Under the pieces are notes generated by a model. The model worked only from the letters and a program-made list of their open reading frames with translations, ran no database searches and had not been told where the DNA came from. Below, piece after piece: positions 17,045-25,507 of a DNA stretch of 64,000 nt. The position numbers and the translations under genes were made by a program. The stretch comes from Collinsella aerofaciens (GTDB taxonomy: Bacteria > Actinomycetota > Coriobacteriia > Coriobacteriales > Coriobacteriaceae), in assembly GCF_028209885.1 (NCBI RefSeq), contig NZ_JAQLEM010000012.1, positions 1 through 64,000 on the forward strand, written 5' to 3'. Each line of letters opens with the position of its first letter. The stretch's first letter is position 1.

Positions 17045-18229
17045 GTGGCCTTCGAGCACTACATATATACCGGGACGACCCGCCTGCGCTGCGGCTACAC
17101 CACGGGGAGCTGCGCCGCGCTCGCGGCGAAGGCGGCCTGCGAGATGCTCTTGTCACGAAAGCCCGTCGGCCTCGTGTCGATCGTCACCCCCGGCGGGCTG
17201 CCCGTCGAAGCGAACGTGGTCGACGCATGCATCGGCGAGGGGTGCGCCCAGTGCGCCGTGCGAAAGGACGCAGGCGACGATGCCGATGTGACCGACGGCG
17301 TGCTCGTGTACGCGCGCGTGGAACATGCGGGGTCGGGCACGGGTGCTGCGGGCAGCAAGGGCATGCCCGCGCGCGAATCGGAAGTTTCCGTCGATGGCGG
17401 CGTGGGCGTGGGGCGCGTGACGTTGCCCGGGCTCGAGCAGCCGGTGGGGGCGGCCGCCATCAACGCGACGCCGCGCGCGATGATCACTTCGGCGGTTCGC
17501 GAGGTGTGCGCCGCGCACGGCTTTTCTGGAAATATTGCTGTGACGATTTCTGTACCCGAGGGCGTTGCCCTTGCCGAAAAGACCTTCAACCCGCACCTGG
17601 GGATAAAGGACGGCATCTCCATCCTGGGCACGACGGGCATCGTCGAGCCGCGCAGCCTCGCTGCCTTGCGCGACAGCATCGTGCTCGAGATTCGGCAGCA
17701 TGCGGCTATGGGGCGGCGCGGAGTCGTGCTCACGCCCGGCAACTACGGCGCGCAGTTCATCTCGGGGCATTTCCACCTAAACGGTGCGCCGGTGGTCTTT
17801 ATCTCCAACTTTGTAGGCGATGCGATTGATTGCTGCGTTCGCGAGGGATTTACCAATGTCCTTCTTGTGGGACACATCGGCAAGTTGGTGAAGGTCGCGG
17901 GCGGCATCATGGACACCCATTCGCGTACCGCCGACTGCCGCGCGGAGATTCTGGCCGCCCACGCGGCCTTGGCCGGCGCGGGCGCGAAGACCGTGCGCGA
18001 GATCCTGTCGTCGGTCACGACCACGGCGGCGCTCGAGGTAATCGAGGCCGCCGGCGTGGGGGACGCTGCGCGCGCCTCGCTCGCTGCGGCAATCGAGGAC
18101 AGGTTGCGCCGCCGCGCGGCGGGCGCATGCGACATCGCCGCGGTCGTGTTCGACGCCGAGCGCCGCGAGCTTTTCCGCACGTCGGGCGCCGATGCAGTTA
18201 TCGGGGAATTGGGGGCGACGTATGAGTAA
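17045..18229 (+). CDS. cbiD: Cobalt-precorrin-5B C1-methyltransferase
   Basis: CbiD methylates C1 in the anaerobic pathway. The 394-residue protein begins at GTG 17045, one base after the cobM stop, and shows the CbiD hallmark RCGYTTGSCAALAAKAA (residues 15-31). Also visible are VTPGGLPVEANVVDA, LGTTGIVEPRSLAAL and LVGHIGKLVKVAGGIMDTHS. Its presence with cbiK and cbiG marks the early-cobalt (anaerobic) route. It ends eight bases inside the next frame, the deleted cbiL, so translation is likely coupled. Confidence 0.94.
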   Translation: MAFEHYIYTGTTRLRCGYTTGSCAALAAKAACEMLLSRKPVGLVSIVTPGGLPVEANVVDACIGEGCAQCAVRKDAGDDADVTDGVLVYARVEHAGSGTGAAGSKGMPARESEVSVDGGVGVGRVTLPGLEQPVGAAAINATPRAMITSAVREVCAAHGFSGNIAVTISVPEGVALAEKTFNPHLGIKDGISILGTTGIVEPRSLAALRDSIVLEIRQHAAMGRRGVVLTPGNYGAQFISGHFHLNGAPVVFISNFVGDAIDCCVREGFTNVLLVGHIGKLVKVAGGIMDTHSRTADCRAEILAAHAALAGAGAKTVREILSSVTTTAALEVIEAAGVGDAARASLAAAIEDRLRRRAAGACDIAAVVFDAERRELFRTSGADAVIGELGATYE

Positions 18230-18455
18230 AGGCGTTCTGTACGGGGTGCGCCGTGCAATCGGCTGGCCGGGGACGAAGGTGGTCATGAAGGCGCGCCGCT
18301 CGCTTGCGGACACGAAGCGCATCCTTCGCGAGGAGGGCGCCTTCGACGGTGCCGAGCTCGTAGAGGACTGTGGTCTTCCGGGCGAGCGCGTGTACCGCTC
18401 GCTCGACGATGTGCCCGATCGGGGCAGCTACTTCTCGACGATGGTAGTGCGCTAG
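18222..18455 (+). pseudogene. cbiL: Internally deleted precorrin-2 C20-methyltransferase (cbiL remnant)
   Basis: The 77-codon open frame starts MSKGVLYGV, like the N-terminus of CbiL/CobI (normally followed by GVGPGDPE), then jumps to VVMKARRSLADTKRILREEG and ends ENCGLPxERVYR/YFS-like residues (EDCGLPGERVYRSLDD, GSYFSTMVV), which match the CbiL C-terminus. About 150-160 residues, including the SAM-binding core, are missing and the frame is kept. The ATG overlaps the cbiD stop and the stop touches the cbiG start, as for an intact operon gene. The fragment cannot be a working methylase. An assembly collapse in this GC-rich stretch is an alternative. Confidence 0.75.
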
Positions 18456-19589
18456 ATGAGGATTTCCTGCATAGCGTTCACTGAGAGGGGGTATGCGTTG
18501 GCGGAGCGCACCGCACGCGCGCTTTCCGATTGCGCGCAGACAGGTGAAGATGACCCTGGCTGGAACGTTTCCGTTTCGCGCGGGTTCGGCGAGGGGAAGG
18601 CCGACCTGCGCGCATGGACGGCGCTCGCGTGGGAAGCGTCGGACGCGCTTCTGTTCGTCGGCGCGGCGGGCATCGCCGTGCGGGCGATCGCGCCGCATGT
18701 CGCCTCGAAGGCAAAAGATCCCGCGGTTGTGGTGATCGACGAGGCGGGGCGCTTTGCCGTCCCGCTTTTGTCGGGGCATTTGGGCGGTGCGAACGAGCTT
18801 GCGCAAACTGTGGCACGCGCGGCAGGGGCCATCCCCGTCATCACAACGGCGACCGACGTCCGCGGCGTGTGGGCGGTGGATACGTGGGCGCGCTGTGAGG
18901 GGCTCGCCGTTTCGAATCCCGAGGCTATCAAGCGAGTGTCGGCGAGGCTGCTTTCGGGCGGGCACGTGGCGCTCTATTCCGACATGCCGATTTCGGGACA
19001 GCCGCCTGAGGGGGTTGACATTGCGTCCGACCGCGCTCGGGCCGATATCGTCGTGTCACCGTTCGCTGGCGCGAATGCAGGTGCGTTCGTTCGCGCGGCG
19101 GAGACAACGGGCGAGGTCGTGCCCGCCGGTGAAACTGGGAAGCCAGCGTGCGTGCGGGCGCAGGCGCCTGCGCCCGAGCCGCTTCGCCTTGTCGTGCCCT
19201 GCATCGTTGCGGGCATAGGGTGCCGTCGCGGTGCGTGCGCCGAAGCGTTCGAGGAGGCGTTTCTTCTCGCGTGCGGGCAGGTGGGTATCTCGCCTTCGGC
19301 CGTGCGCGAGGCGGCGACGATCGACGTGAAGGCGCACGAGGAGGGTCTGCTCGCCTTCTGCTGCGCGCGCAATATCCCGCTTGCGACGTATTCCGCAGAG
19401 GAGTTGTCGCAGGTCGAAGGCAGCGTTTCGCCATCTGATTTCGTGCGCGCGACGGTGGGGGTCGACAACGTGTGCGAGCGCGCGGCGCTCGCGGAGGGGG
19501 GCAAACTTATCTTCCCGAAGCTCGCTCACGGCGGCGTGACCGTCGCGTTTTCCAAGGTAACTATTAAACTTTCGTTTAAGGAGCGGTGA
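18456..19589 (+). CDS. cbiG: Cobalt-precorrin-5A hydrolase
   Basis: CbiG opens the delta-lactone of cobalt-precorrin-5A and releases acetaldehyde. The 377-residue protein begins MRISCIAFTERGYALAE and contains the N-terminal motif FVGAAGIAVRAIAPHVASKAKDPAVVVIDE plus LSGHLGGANELA, a more variable middle, and the C-terminal domain with GIGCRRGACAEAFEEAF. The start lies immediately after the stop of the cbiL remnant. The stop overlaps the cobJ start (ATGA). Length and domain order match the family. Confidence 0.93.
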   Translation: MRISCIAFTERGYALAERTARALSDCAQTGEDDPGWNVSVSRGFGEGKADLRAWTALAWEASDALLFVGAAGIAVRAIAPHVASKAKDPAVVVIDEAGRFAVPLLSGHLGGANELAQTVARAAGAIPVITTATDVRGVWAVDTWARCEGLAVSNPEAIKRVSARLLSGGHVALYSDMPISGQPPEGVDIASDRARADIVVSPFAGANAGAFVRAAETTGEVVPAGETGKPACVRAQAPAPEPLRLVVPCIVAGIGCRRGACAEAFEEAFLLACGQVGISPSAVREAATIDVKAHEEGLLAFCCARNIPLATYSAEELSQVEGSVSPSDFVRATVGVDNVCERAALAEGGKLIFPKLAHGGVTVAFSKVTIKLSFKER

Positions 19590-20332
19590 TGGGAAAGCTC
19601 TTCGTGGTGGGAATCGGCCCGGGCGGCCCCGACGGCATGACGATTGCGGCTCGGCGTGCGCTCGAGGCGTCCGACGTCGTTGTGGGTTACACGAAATACG
19701 TGGAGCTCGCGCTCGCCGCCGTGCCCGACGCGGCGCATCTCGCGACGCCGATGATGCACGAGGTCGAACGGTGCCGCCTTGCGCTTTCGCGCGCGCAGAG
19801 TGGAGAAGCCGTGGCGCTCGTGTGCAGCGGCGACGCGGGCGTGTACGGCATGGCGAGCCCCGTGCTGGAGCTTGCGGAGGACTACCCCGATGTAGACGTG
19901 GAAGTTATCGCCGGGGCCACCGCGGCTCAGAGCGGGTCGGCGGTGCTCGGCGCCCCGCTTGCCCACGACTTCGCGGTCGTGTCGCTCTCCGACCTGCTCA
20001 CGCCATGGGAGGTCATCGAGCGCAGGCTCGCCGCCGTGGCGAGCGCCGACTTCTGCATCTGTTTGTACAACCCGCGCAGCAGAAAGCGCGCCGACAGGCT
20101 CTCACGCGCGGCGAAGATTATGCTCGAATGGAAGGCCCCCAACACGCTCTGCGGCTGGGTACGCAACATCGGGCGCGAGGGGCAGCAGTCGGGCATGTGC
20201 AGGCTCTCCGAGCTGGGGGAGATCGACGCCGACATGTTCACCACCGTGTTCGTCGGCAACGCGGACACGAAGCTCGTAGGCGGACGTATGGTCACGCCGC
20301 GCGGGTATCGGGAGATTCCATGCGAAAGGTAA
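19589..20332 (+). CDS. cobJ: Precorrin-3B / cobalt-precorrin-3 C17-methyltransferase
   Basis: This CbiH/CobJ-type methylase contracts the ring and methylates C17. The 247-residue protein starts MGKLFVVGIGPGGPDGMTI after AAGGAG (19578-19583), and contains VVGYTKYVEL, CSGDAGVYGMASPV, VIAGATAAQSGSAVLGAPLAHDF and LYNPRSRKR, all typical of the family. The GTG three bases upstream is an unlikely alternative start. It overlaps the next gene by 13 bases. Confidence 0.94.
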   Translation: MGKLFVVGIGPGGPDGMTIAARRALEASDVVVGYTKYVELALAAVPDAAHLATPMMHEVERCRLALSRAQSGEAVALVCSGDAGVYGMASPVLELAEDYPDVDVEVIAGATAAQSGSAVLGAPLAHDFAVVSLSDLLTPWEVIERRLAAVASADFCICLYNPRSRKRADRLSRAAKIMLEWKAPNTLCGWVRNIGREGQQSGMCRLSELGEIDADMFTTVFVGNADTKLVGGRMVTPRGYREIPCER

Positions 20333-21684
20333 CGATCATCGGGGCGGGGCCCGGAAACCCCGACTTGCTCTCGCGCGCGGCGCTCGACGCGATCGACATC
20401 GCCGACGTGGTCATCGGCGCTCATCGCGCGCTTGCCTGCATCGACGTGCCGCCCGACGTGGTGAGATGCGAGCTCGTGAAGACGGCGGACATCGTCGCCG
20501 CGCTCACCGATGCGGCGTCGTGGCAGCGCGCCGTGGTCGTGATGACGGGCGATGTGGGGCTGTTCAGCGGCGCGCGCCGCCTGGTGGAGGCGCTCTCCGG
20601 CGACGCGCAGGTGGACGTGCGCGTCATTCCCGGCATAAGCTCAGCGTCGTATCTCGCCGCGCGCCTCGCGCGTCCATGGCAGGATTGGCGCTTCGCGAGC
20701 GCTCACGGCGTGGCGTGCGACATCGTGGCCGAGGCCGAGCGCGCAGGTGAGCTCTTCCTCGTCACGTCGGGCGGGGAAGATCCCTCGCGGCTTTCGGGCG
20801 AGCTTGTGCAGGCGGGCTTCGGGGACGCGTGCGTGACGGTGGCCGAGCGCCTGTCGTACCCCGACGAGCGCATCACCTGCGCGACCGCAAGTGAAATCAC
20901 AGGTCAGACGTTCGACGACTTGAACGTGATGCTTATCGATTTCGCAGGCGGCGCCGGGTCGCCTGCGGGCTCTAGCGCAGCCTCCGAGGCACCGGCCGGC
21001 GCGTCTGCGCCCGCGGCGGCTTCTTCCGCGGCGGCTTCTTCCGCGGCGGACTCTGCGGGCGCATCCCGCGCCGCGAGTTCCCGCTGGCCGTATGCTTCCT
21101 CGGGCATTCCCGACGAGCTCTTCATCCGCGGCGACGTTCCCATGACCAAGCAGGAGGTACGCGCCGTCGCGCTCGCGAAGCTGCGCCTTACCGCGACCGA
21201 CACCGTGTGGGACGTCGGCGCTGGCACGGGGAGCGTGTCGATCGAGGCGGCGCTCGTCGCGCGAGCGGGCTCGGTATGGGCGGTCGAGCGCAACGCGGCC
21301 GGCGTGCGGCTCATCCGAGAGAACGCGGATGCATTCGGGTGCGGCAACGTGCATGCGGTCCCCGGTGTCGCCCCCGAAGCGCTCGCGAAACTGCCCGTCC
21401 CCGACGCCGTGTTCGTCGGCGGGAGCGCGGGCGAGCTTCCCTCCATCGTGGAGGCGGCGCTCGAGAAGAACTCGCAGGTTCGCCTGTGCGTGCCATGCGT
21501 CACCGTTGAGACGCTCACCGAGGCGTGCGCGCTCCTCTCGGGTTCGCGCTTTAAGGGGTTCGAGGCGTGCCAGGTGTCGGCCGCCCGCGCCGAGGCTGTA
21601 GGCTCGCACCATCTTATGAAGGCGCAAAACCCCGTGTTCCTCGTCAGCGCGCGTGGTGCAGGTGGGGAAGGCGGCGCCCGGTGA
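20320..21684 (+). CDS. cobL: Bifunctional precorrin-6B methyltransferase/decarboxylase, CbiE-CbiT fusion
   Basis: The 454-residue protein joins CbiE (residues 1-209: VTIIGAGPGNPDLLSRAA, VMTGDVGLFSGARRL, VIPGISSASYLAARL) to CbiT (from about 257: GIPDELFIRGDVPMTKQEVRA, then the SAM motif VWDVGAGTGSVSIEAA at 296-311). It methylates C5 and C15 and decarboxylates the C12 side chain. The two parts are joined by an Ala/Ser/Gly-rich linker of about 45 residues, encoded partly by a 15-bp tandem repeat, so the linker length may vary between strains. The ATG lies inside the end of cobJ; the stop overlaps the GTG of cobB. Confidence 0.93.
   Translation: MRKVTIIGAGPGNPDLLSRAALDAIDIADVVIGAHRALACIDVPPDVVRCELVKTADIVAALTDAASWQRAVVVMTGDVGLFSGARRLVEALSGDAQVDVRVIPGISSASYLAARLARPWQDWRFASAHGVACDIVAEAERAGELFLVTSGGEDPSRLSGELVQAGFGDACVTVAERLSYPDERITCATASEITGQTFDDLNVMLIDFAGGAGSPAGSSAASEAPAGASAPAAASSAAASSAADSAGASRAASSRWPYASSGIPDELFIRGDVPMTKQEVRAVALAKLRLTATDTVWDVGAGTGSVSIEAALVARAGSVWAVERNAAGVRLIRENADAFGCGNVHAVPGVAPEALAKLPVPDAVFVGGSAGELPSIVEAALEKNSQVRLCVPCVTVETLTEACALLSGSRFKGFEACQVSAARAEAVGSHHLMKAQNPVFLVSARGAGGEGGAR
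21011..21050 (+). repeat. 15-bp tandem repeat in the CbiE-CbiT linker
   Basis: The unit CCGCGGCGGCTTCTT is repeated exactly at 21011-21025 and 21026-21040, with a partial third copy to 21050. It encodes an Ala/Ser pentapeptide repeat in the interdomain linker and could expand or contract by slippage without a frame change. Confidence 0.85.
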
Positions 21685-23063
21685 GCACGTCCATCCCGCG
21701 CTTCATGGTCGCTGCGCCCTCGAGTGGGAGCGGCAAGACGGTCGTAACGTGCGCGCTCCTGCGCGCGTTCGCGCGCCGCGGCCTTGCATGCGCGGCCTTC
21801 AAATGCGGCCCCGACTACATTGACCCGCTCTTTCATCGCCGCGTCGTGGGTGCGCGCTCGGGCAACTTAGACGGCTTCTTCACCGACGCCCCGACGCTGC
21901 GCGCCCTGCTCGCACGCGGCGCCGCGGGCGCGGATGTCGCGGTGCTCGAGGGGGTCATGGGCTTCTACGACGGCATGGCGCCCGGCGTGGCCGACGCGAG
22001 CAGCTACCAGGTTGCGCGCGACACGGAAACGCCGGTCGTTTTAGTGGTGAACGGGCGCGGGGCGTCTTTATCGCTCGCCGCCGTAATCCGCGGCATCGCC
22101 GAGTTCCTGCCTTGTGCGAACGTGCGCGGCGTCGTGCTGAACAAGACGAGCGCCGCTGCCTGCGCCTACGCGGCGCCTGCGATCGAGAAGCACACGGGCG
22201 TCGCGGTTTTGGGTAATATTCCCGCCGACGAGGCGTTCTCGCTCGAAAGCCGGCATCTGGGGCTTGTGACCGCCGACGAGGTCGAGCAGCTCTCCGCGCG
22301 CATCGACAAGATGGCCGAGCTGGTGGAAAAGAGCGTCAACGTCGACCGCTTGCTTGAAATAGCGGCGACGGCACCCGATATCTGCGAGGAACCTTATCGG
22401 TTGGAGCCGATCGCGGGAGCGCGGCCCATCGTCGCCGTCGCGCGTGACGAGGCGTTCTCGTTTTACTACGAGGAGAACCTGCGCGCGCTCGAGGACCTGG
22501 GTTGCGAGCTGGCCTTTTTCAGCCCCCTGTGTGATAGCGAGTTGCCCCGGGGGACAAGCGCCCTCTATCTGGGGGGCGGCTACCCGGAGCTCCATGCGCG
22601 GCAGCTCTCCGAGAACGCGCCGATGCGCGAGGCGGTGCGGCGCGCGGTGGAATCCGGCATGCCGACGGTCGCCGAATGCGGTGGGTTTCTGTATCTGCAG
22701 CGCGAAATCGCCGATAGCGAGGGGCGGCGCTGGCCTGTTGCGGGCGCCCTTGAGGGCGTAAGCGAGAACGGGGGAAGGCTGTCCCATTTCGGGTACGTGG
22801 AGCTCACTTCCCAACGCGACGGGCTCTACGGGCCGCGCGGCACACGCATCCGCGCGCACGAGTTCCACTACTGGCAGTCCACCTGCCCGGGCGGCGACTT
22901 CTGGGCGCAGAAGCCCCGGCGCGACAAGGGTTGGCCGTGCATGACGACCACCCCGTCCCTGGTTGCGGGCTTCCCGCATGTGTACTATCCTGCGAACCCC
23001 GACGTTGCGCGCGCGTTCGCGTCTGCCGCAGCGTCGTTCGCAGAGAGGAGACGGCATGGCTGA
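21681..23063 (+). CDS. cbiA: Cobyrinate a,c-diamide synthase
   Basis: This ATP- and glutamine-dependent enzyme (CbiA/CobB) amidates the a and c side chains. The 460-residue protein has the N-terminal dethiobiotin-synthase-like P-loop VAAPSSGSGKT (residues 10-20), then KCGPDYIDPLFHR and VMGFYDGM, and a C-terminal glutaminase domain with YLGGGYPELHA and the catalytic Cys in PTVAECGGFLYLQ. GTG 21681 overlaps the previous stop (GTGA), a pattern repeated across this operon; an internal ATG at 21705 is the alternative start. Confidence 0.94.
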   Translation: MSTSIPRFMVAAPSSGSGKTVVTCALLRAFARRGLACAAFKCGPDYIDPLFHRRVVGARSGNLDGFFTDAPTLRALLARGAAGADVAVLEGVMGFYDGMAPGVADASSYQVARDTETPVVLVVNGRGASLSLAAVIRGIAEFLPCANVRGVVLNKTSAAACAYAAPAIEKHTGVAVLGNIPADEAFSLESRHLGLVTADEVEQLSARIDKMAELVEKSVNVDRLLEIAATAPDICEEPYRLEPIAGARPIVAVARDEAFSFYYEENLRALEDLGCELAFFSPLCDSELPRGTSALYLGGGYPELHARQLSENAPMREAVRRAVESGMPTVAECGGFLYLQREIADSEGRRWPVAGALEGVSENGGRLSHFGYVELTSQRDGLYGPRGTRIRAHEFHYWQSTCPGGDFWAQKPRRDKGWPCMTTTPSLVAGFPHVYYPANPDVARAFASAAASFAERRRHG

Positions 23064-24198
23064 AGCAACCGAAACCGCGCTTGCCTGCATCCGCGAGGAA
23101 GTCGAGCGCGCGTTCTCGTCGGCGCCGGGCGCCGTGCTCGAAGCCGCGCTCTCCCGGATTGCGCCCGCAGACGAGTGCGCCCGCGCCGCCGCGTACGCCG
23201 CGTGGGACTCCATCGCGCACCCCTTGGGGGGATTGGGCGACTTTGAAGACGCCGTCGCGTGTATCGCCGCAGCTCAGGGGAGCGCCGAGGTGGTCGAGTT
23301 TCCCCGTGCGCTCGCGGTATTCTTCTCCGACAACGGGGTCGTTGCCGAAGGCGTGTCGCAAAGCGGGCAAGACGTGACGCGAGTCGTCGCGCGCAACATG
23401 TGCGAGGGGGCCACGAGCGCCTGCCGCATGGCGGCGTTCGCGGGTGCCGAGGTCGTGCCCGTCGACGTGGGTATGGCCCGGGGCATAGAAGACGCGCGCA
23501 TGGTGCGCGCGAACGTGCGGCGGGGGAGCGGCAACATCGCGTACGGCCCCGCTATGTCTCGCGATGGGGCCGTGCGCGCGATCGAGGTCGGAATCGCCGT
23601 CGCGTGCGGGCTTGCCCGCGCCGGCGTGCGCCTTCTCGCCGCGGGCGAGATGGGCATCGGCAACACGACCACCTCGGCGGCGGTGGCCGCAGTGCTCCTC
23701 CGGACGGACGCGCGGAGTCTCGTCGGGCGCGGCGCGGGCCTCTCGGACGCCTCGCTCGCGCGCAAGCGCGACGTGGTCGAGCGCGCTATCGACGCGAACT
23801 CGCCCGATCCCGCCGACCCGATCGACGTGCTCTCGAAGGTGGGCGGCTTCGACATCGCGGCGATGTGCGGTTTCTACCTGGGGGCCGCGGCCTCGAAGGC
23901 GCCGTCGCTCCTCGACGGGGTCATATCCTGCACGGCGGCCCTGTGCGCGGCGCGCCTGTGCCCCAACGCCTTGGGTTACCTCGTGGGCACCCACACATCA
24001 AGCGAACCCGCAAGCCAGGAGCTCCTTCGCGAGCTCGGCATAAAGGCACCCCTCGACGCAGGCATGCACTTGGGCGAGGGCGCGGGCGCCATGGCGTATC
24101 TGCCCCTTCTGGATTCGGCGCTGCGCGTGTACCGGGATGGGAAGACGTTCACGGCGACTGGCATGGCTGCTTACGAGCATTTCGAGGCCGGGAAATGA
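23056..24198 (+). CDS. cobT: Nicotinate-nucleotide:dimethylbenzimidazole phosphoribosyltransferase
   Basis: CobT activates the lower-ligand base as its alpha-ribotide. The 380-residue protein contains FFSDNGVVAEGVSQSGQDVT, AAGEMGIGNTTTSAAV, VGRGAGLSD and, near the end, DAGMHLGEGAGAM with the catalytic Glu. The first 50 residues are a helical extension. GAGAGGAG precedes the ATG, which overlaps the cbiA stop. No gene for making dimethylbenzimidazole is present nearby, so the base is either imported or another benzimidazole or purine is used. Confidence 0.94.
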   Translation: MAEATETALACIREEVERAFSSAPGAVLEAALSRIAPADECARAAAYAAWDSIAHPLGGLGDFEDAVACIAAAQGSAEVVEFPRALAVFFSDNGVVAEGVSQSGQDVTRVVARNMCEGATSACRMAAFAGAEVVPVDVGMARGIEDARMVRANVRRGSGNIAYGPAMSRDGAVRAIEVGIAVACGLARAGVRLLAAGEMGIGNTTTSAAVAAVLLRTDARSLVGRGAGLSDASLARKRDVVERAIDANSPDPADPIDVLSKVGGFDIAAMCGFYLGAAASKAPSLLDGVISCTAALCAARLCPNALGYLVGTHTSSEPASQELLRELGIKAPLDAGMHLGEGAGAMAYLPLLDSALRVYRDGKTFTATGMAAYEHFEAGK

Positions 24199-24743
24199 CG
24201 GTAACGCTCGTCATCGGCGCCGCCGCGAGCGGCAAGAGCGCCTACGCCGAGTCCCTGTGCCTCGGGCACGACGGACCCCGCGTGTACCTGGCAACGATGG
24301 AGCCCTTCGGGGAAGAGGGCGCCCGCCGCATCGCGCGCCATCGGGCGCTGCGCGAGGGCAAGGGGTTTTCCACCCTCGAGCGCACGCGTGACGTGGGCGC
24401 CGCAGTGTCCGGGCTTCCGCGCGGCTGCACGCTTCTTTTGGAGGACGTGGGCAACCTGGTTGCGAACGAGCTCTTCGCGGAAGGCGGCTTGTCCCCACGT
24501 GACCCCGACGCTGCGGCGCGCGAGGTGCTCGGAGGCATCGAACGGCTCGCTCAGGCCGCTGCGTATACGGTGGTGGTCTCCGTCGACGTGTTCGCCGATG
24601 GGATGCGCTACGATGAGGGGACCGAGGCATGGAGGCGCGCGCTCGCGCGCGTGAACGCGGGCGTGGCGGCGCTGGCCGACCGCGCAGTCGAAGTGGTGTG
24701 CGGGATTCCCGTGTGGATGAAAGGCGAAGGGCCTACAAGGTGA
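24195..24743 (+). CDS. cobU: Adenosylcobinamide kinase / adenosylcobinamide-phosphate guanylyltransferase
   Basis: CobU phosphorylates adenosylcobinamide and then transfers GMP to it. The 182-residue protein has the P-loop GAAASGKS (residues 8-15), VYLATMEPFGEEGARRIARHR with the GMP-binding His region, TLLLEDVGNLVANELF and the C-terminal VVCGIPVWMKG typical of the family. The start overlaps the cobT stop as ATGA. A second CobU-like domain occurs in the fusion gene at 25504. Confidence 0.92.
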   Translation: MTVTLVIGAAASGKSAYAESLCLGHDGPRVYLATMEPFGEEGARRIARHRALREGKGFSTLERTRDVGAAVSGLPRGCTLLLEDVGNLVANELFAEGGLSPRDPDAAAREVLGGIERLAQAAAYTVVVSVDVFADGMRYDEGTEAWRRALARVNAGVAALADRAVEVVCGIPVWMKGEGPTR

Positions 24744-25507
24744 AGATAGCAGAGGCAATCGGCGCGGCGTTCGGAACGTTCTCGCGCATCCCCGTCCCGA
24801 AATCGACCTGGACCGATTTCGGATCAACCCATGCGCTTGCCGCGTTTCCCCTGGTGGGCGTTGCGGAAGGCTTCCTCATGACGGCGTGGGGGTACATGGC
24901 GAACCTGTTCGGCGTGCCCGCGACCATCGTCGCGGCTGTGCTCGTGGCGCTGCCTGTGGCGGTGACGGGAGGCATCCACCTAGACGGGCTCTGCGACACC
25001 TCCGATGCGCTTGCAAGTTGGGCCCCACGCGAGCGAAAGCTCGAGATCATGCACGACCCGCGGGCGGGCGCCTTCGGGGTCATCGGTGTTGTCGTGTACC
25101 TTATTCTGCAGTTTTCCCTGTTCACCGCGCTGCCGCTTACGGCGGGGACGTTCCTCGCGCTTCTGTGCTCGCTCGTGTTCTCCCGCGCGCTTTCGGGGCT
25201 CGCCGTTGAATGTTGGCCTGCCGCGCGGGCGGACGGCATGGCCGCGGGACTCTCGCCTTCGAAGAAGCGCGCGGCGATCGTCGTGCCGCTTTGCGCTTTC
25301 GCTGCGGCTTCGGCTGCAGGGATGGTCGCGTGCGCTCGGGCCGTCGGCGCCCTTATGGCGGTGGCGGGGCTTTTGGCGCTCGCGTGGTATCGCCATGTTG
25401 CCCTGTCCCGCTTCGGCGGGGTGACGGGGGATTTGGCCGGATGGTTTCTGCAATGGGCCGAGCTCGCGATGCTTGCCATGCTGGTGGCGGGGGGCATGCT
25501 CCTATGA
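24740..25507 (+). CDS. cobS: Adenosylcobinamide-GDP ribazoletransferase (cobalamin synthase)
   Basis: CobS joins adenosylcobinamide-GDP with alpha-ribazole (phosphate) to give cobalamin. The 255-residue integral membrane protein starts at GTG 24740 (overlapping the cobU stop) and shows FSRIPVPKSTWTDFG, then the conserved acidic motif GGIHLDGLCDTSDALAS and KLEIMHDPRAGAFGVIG, followed by several hydrophobic segments. Family length and order are normal. Its stop overlaps the next start. Confidence 0.93.
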   Translation: MKIAEAIGAAFGTFSRIPVPKSTWTDFGSTHALAAFPLVGVAEGFLMTAWGYMANLFGVPATIVAAVLVALPVAVTGGIHLDGLCDTSDALASWAPRERKLEIMHDPRAGAFGVIGVVVYLILQFSLFTALPLTAGTFLALLCSLVFSRALSGLAVECWPAARADGMAAGLSPSKKRAAIVVPLCAFAAASAAGMVACARAVGALMAVAGLLALAWYRHVALSRFGGVTGDLAGWFLQWAELAMLAMLVAGGMLL

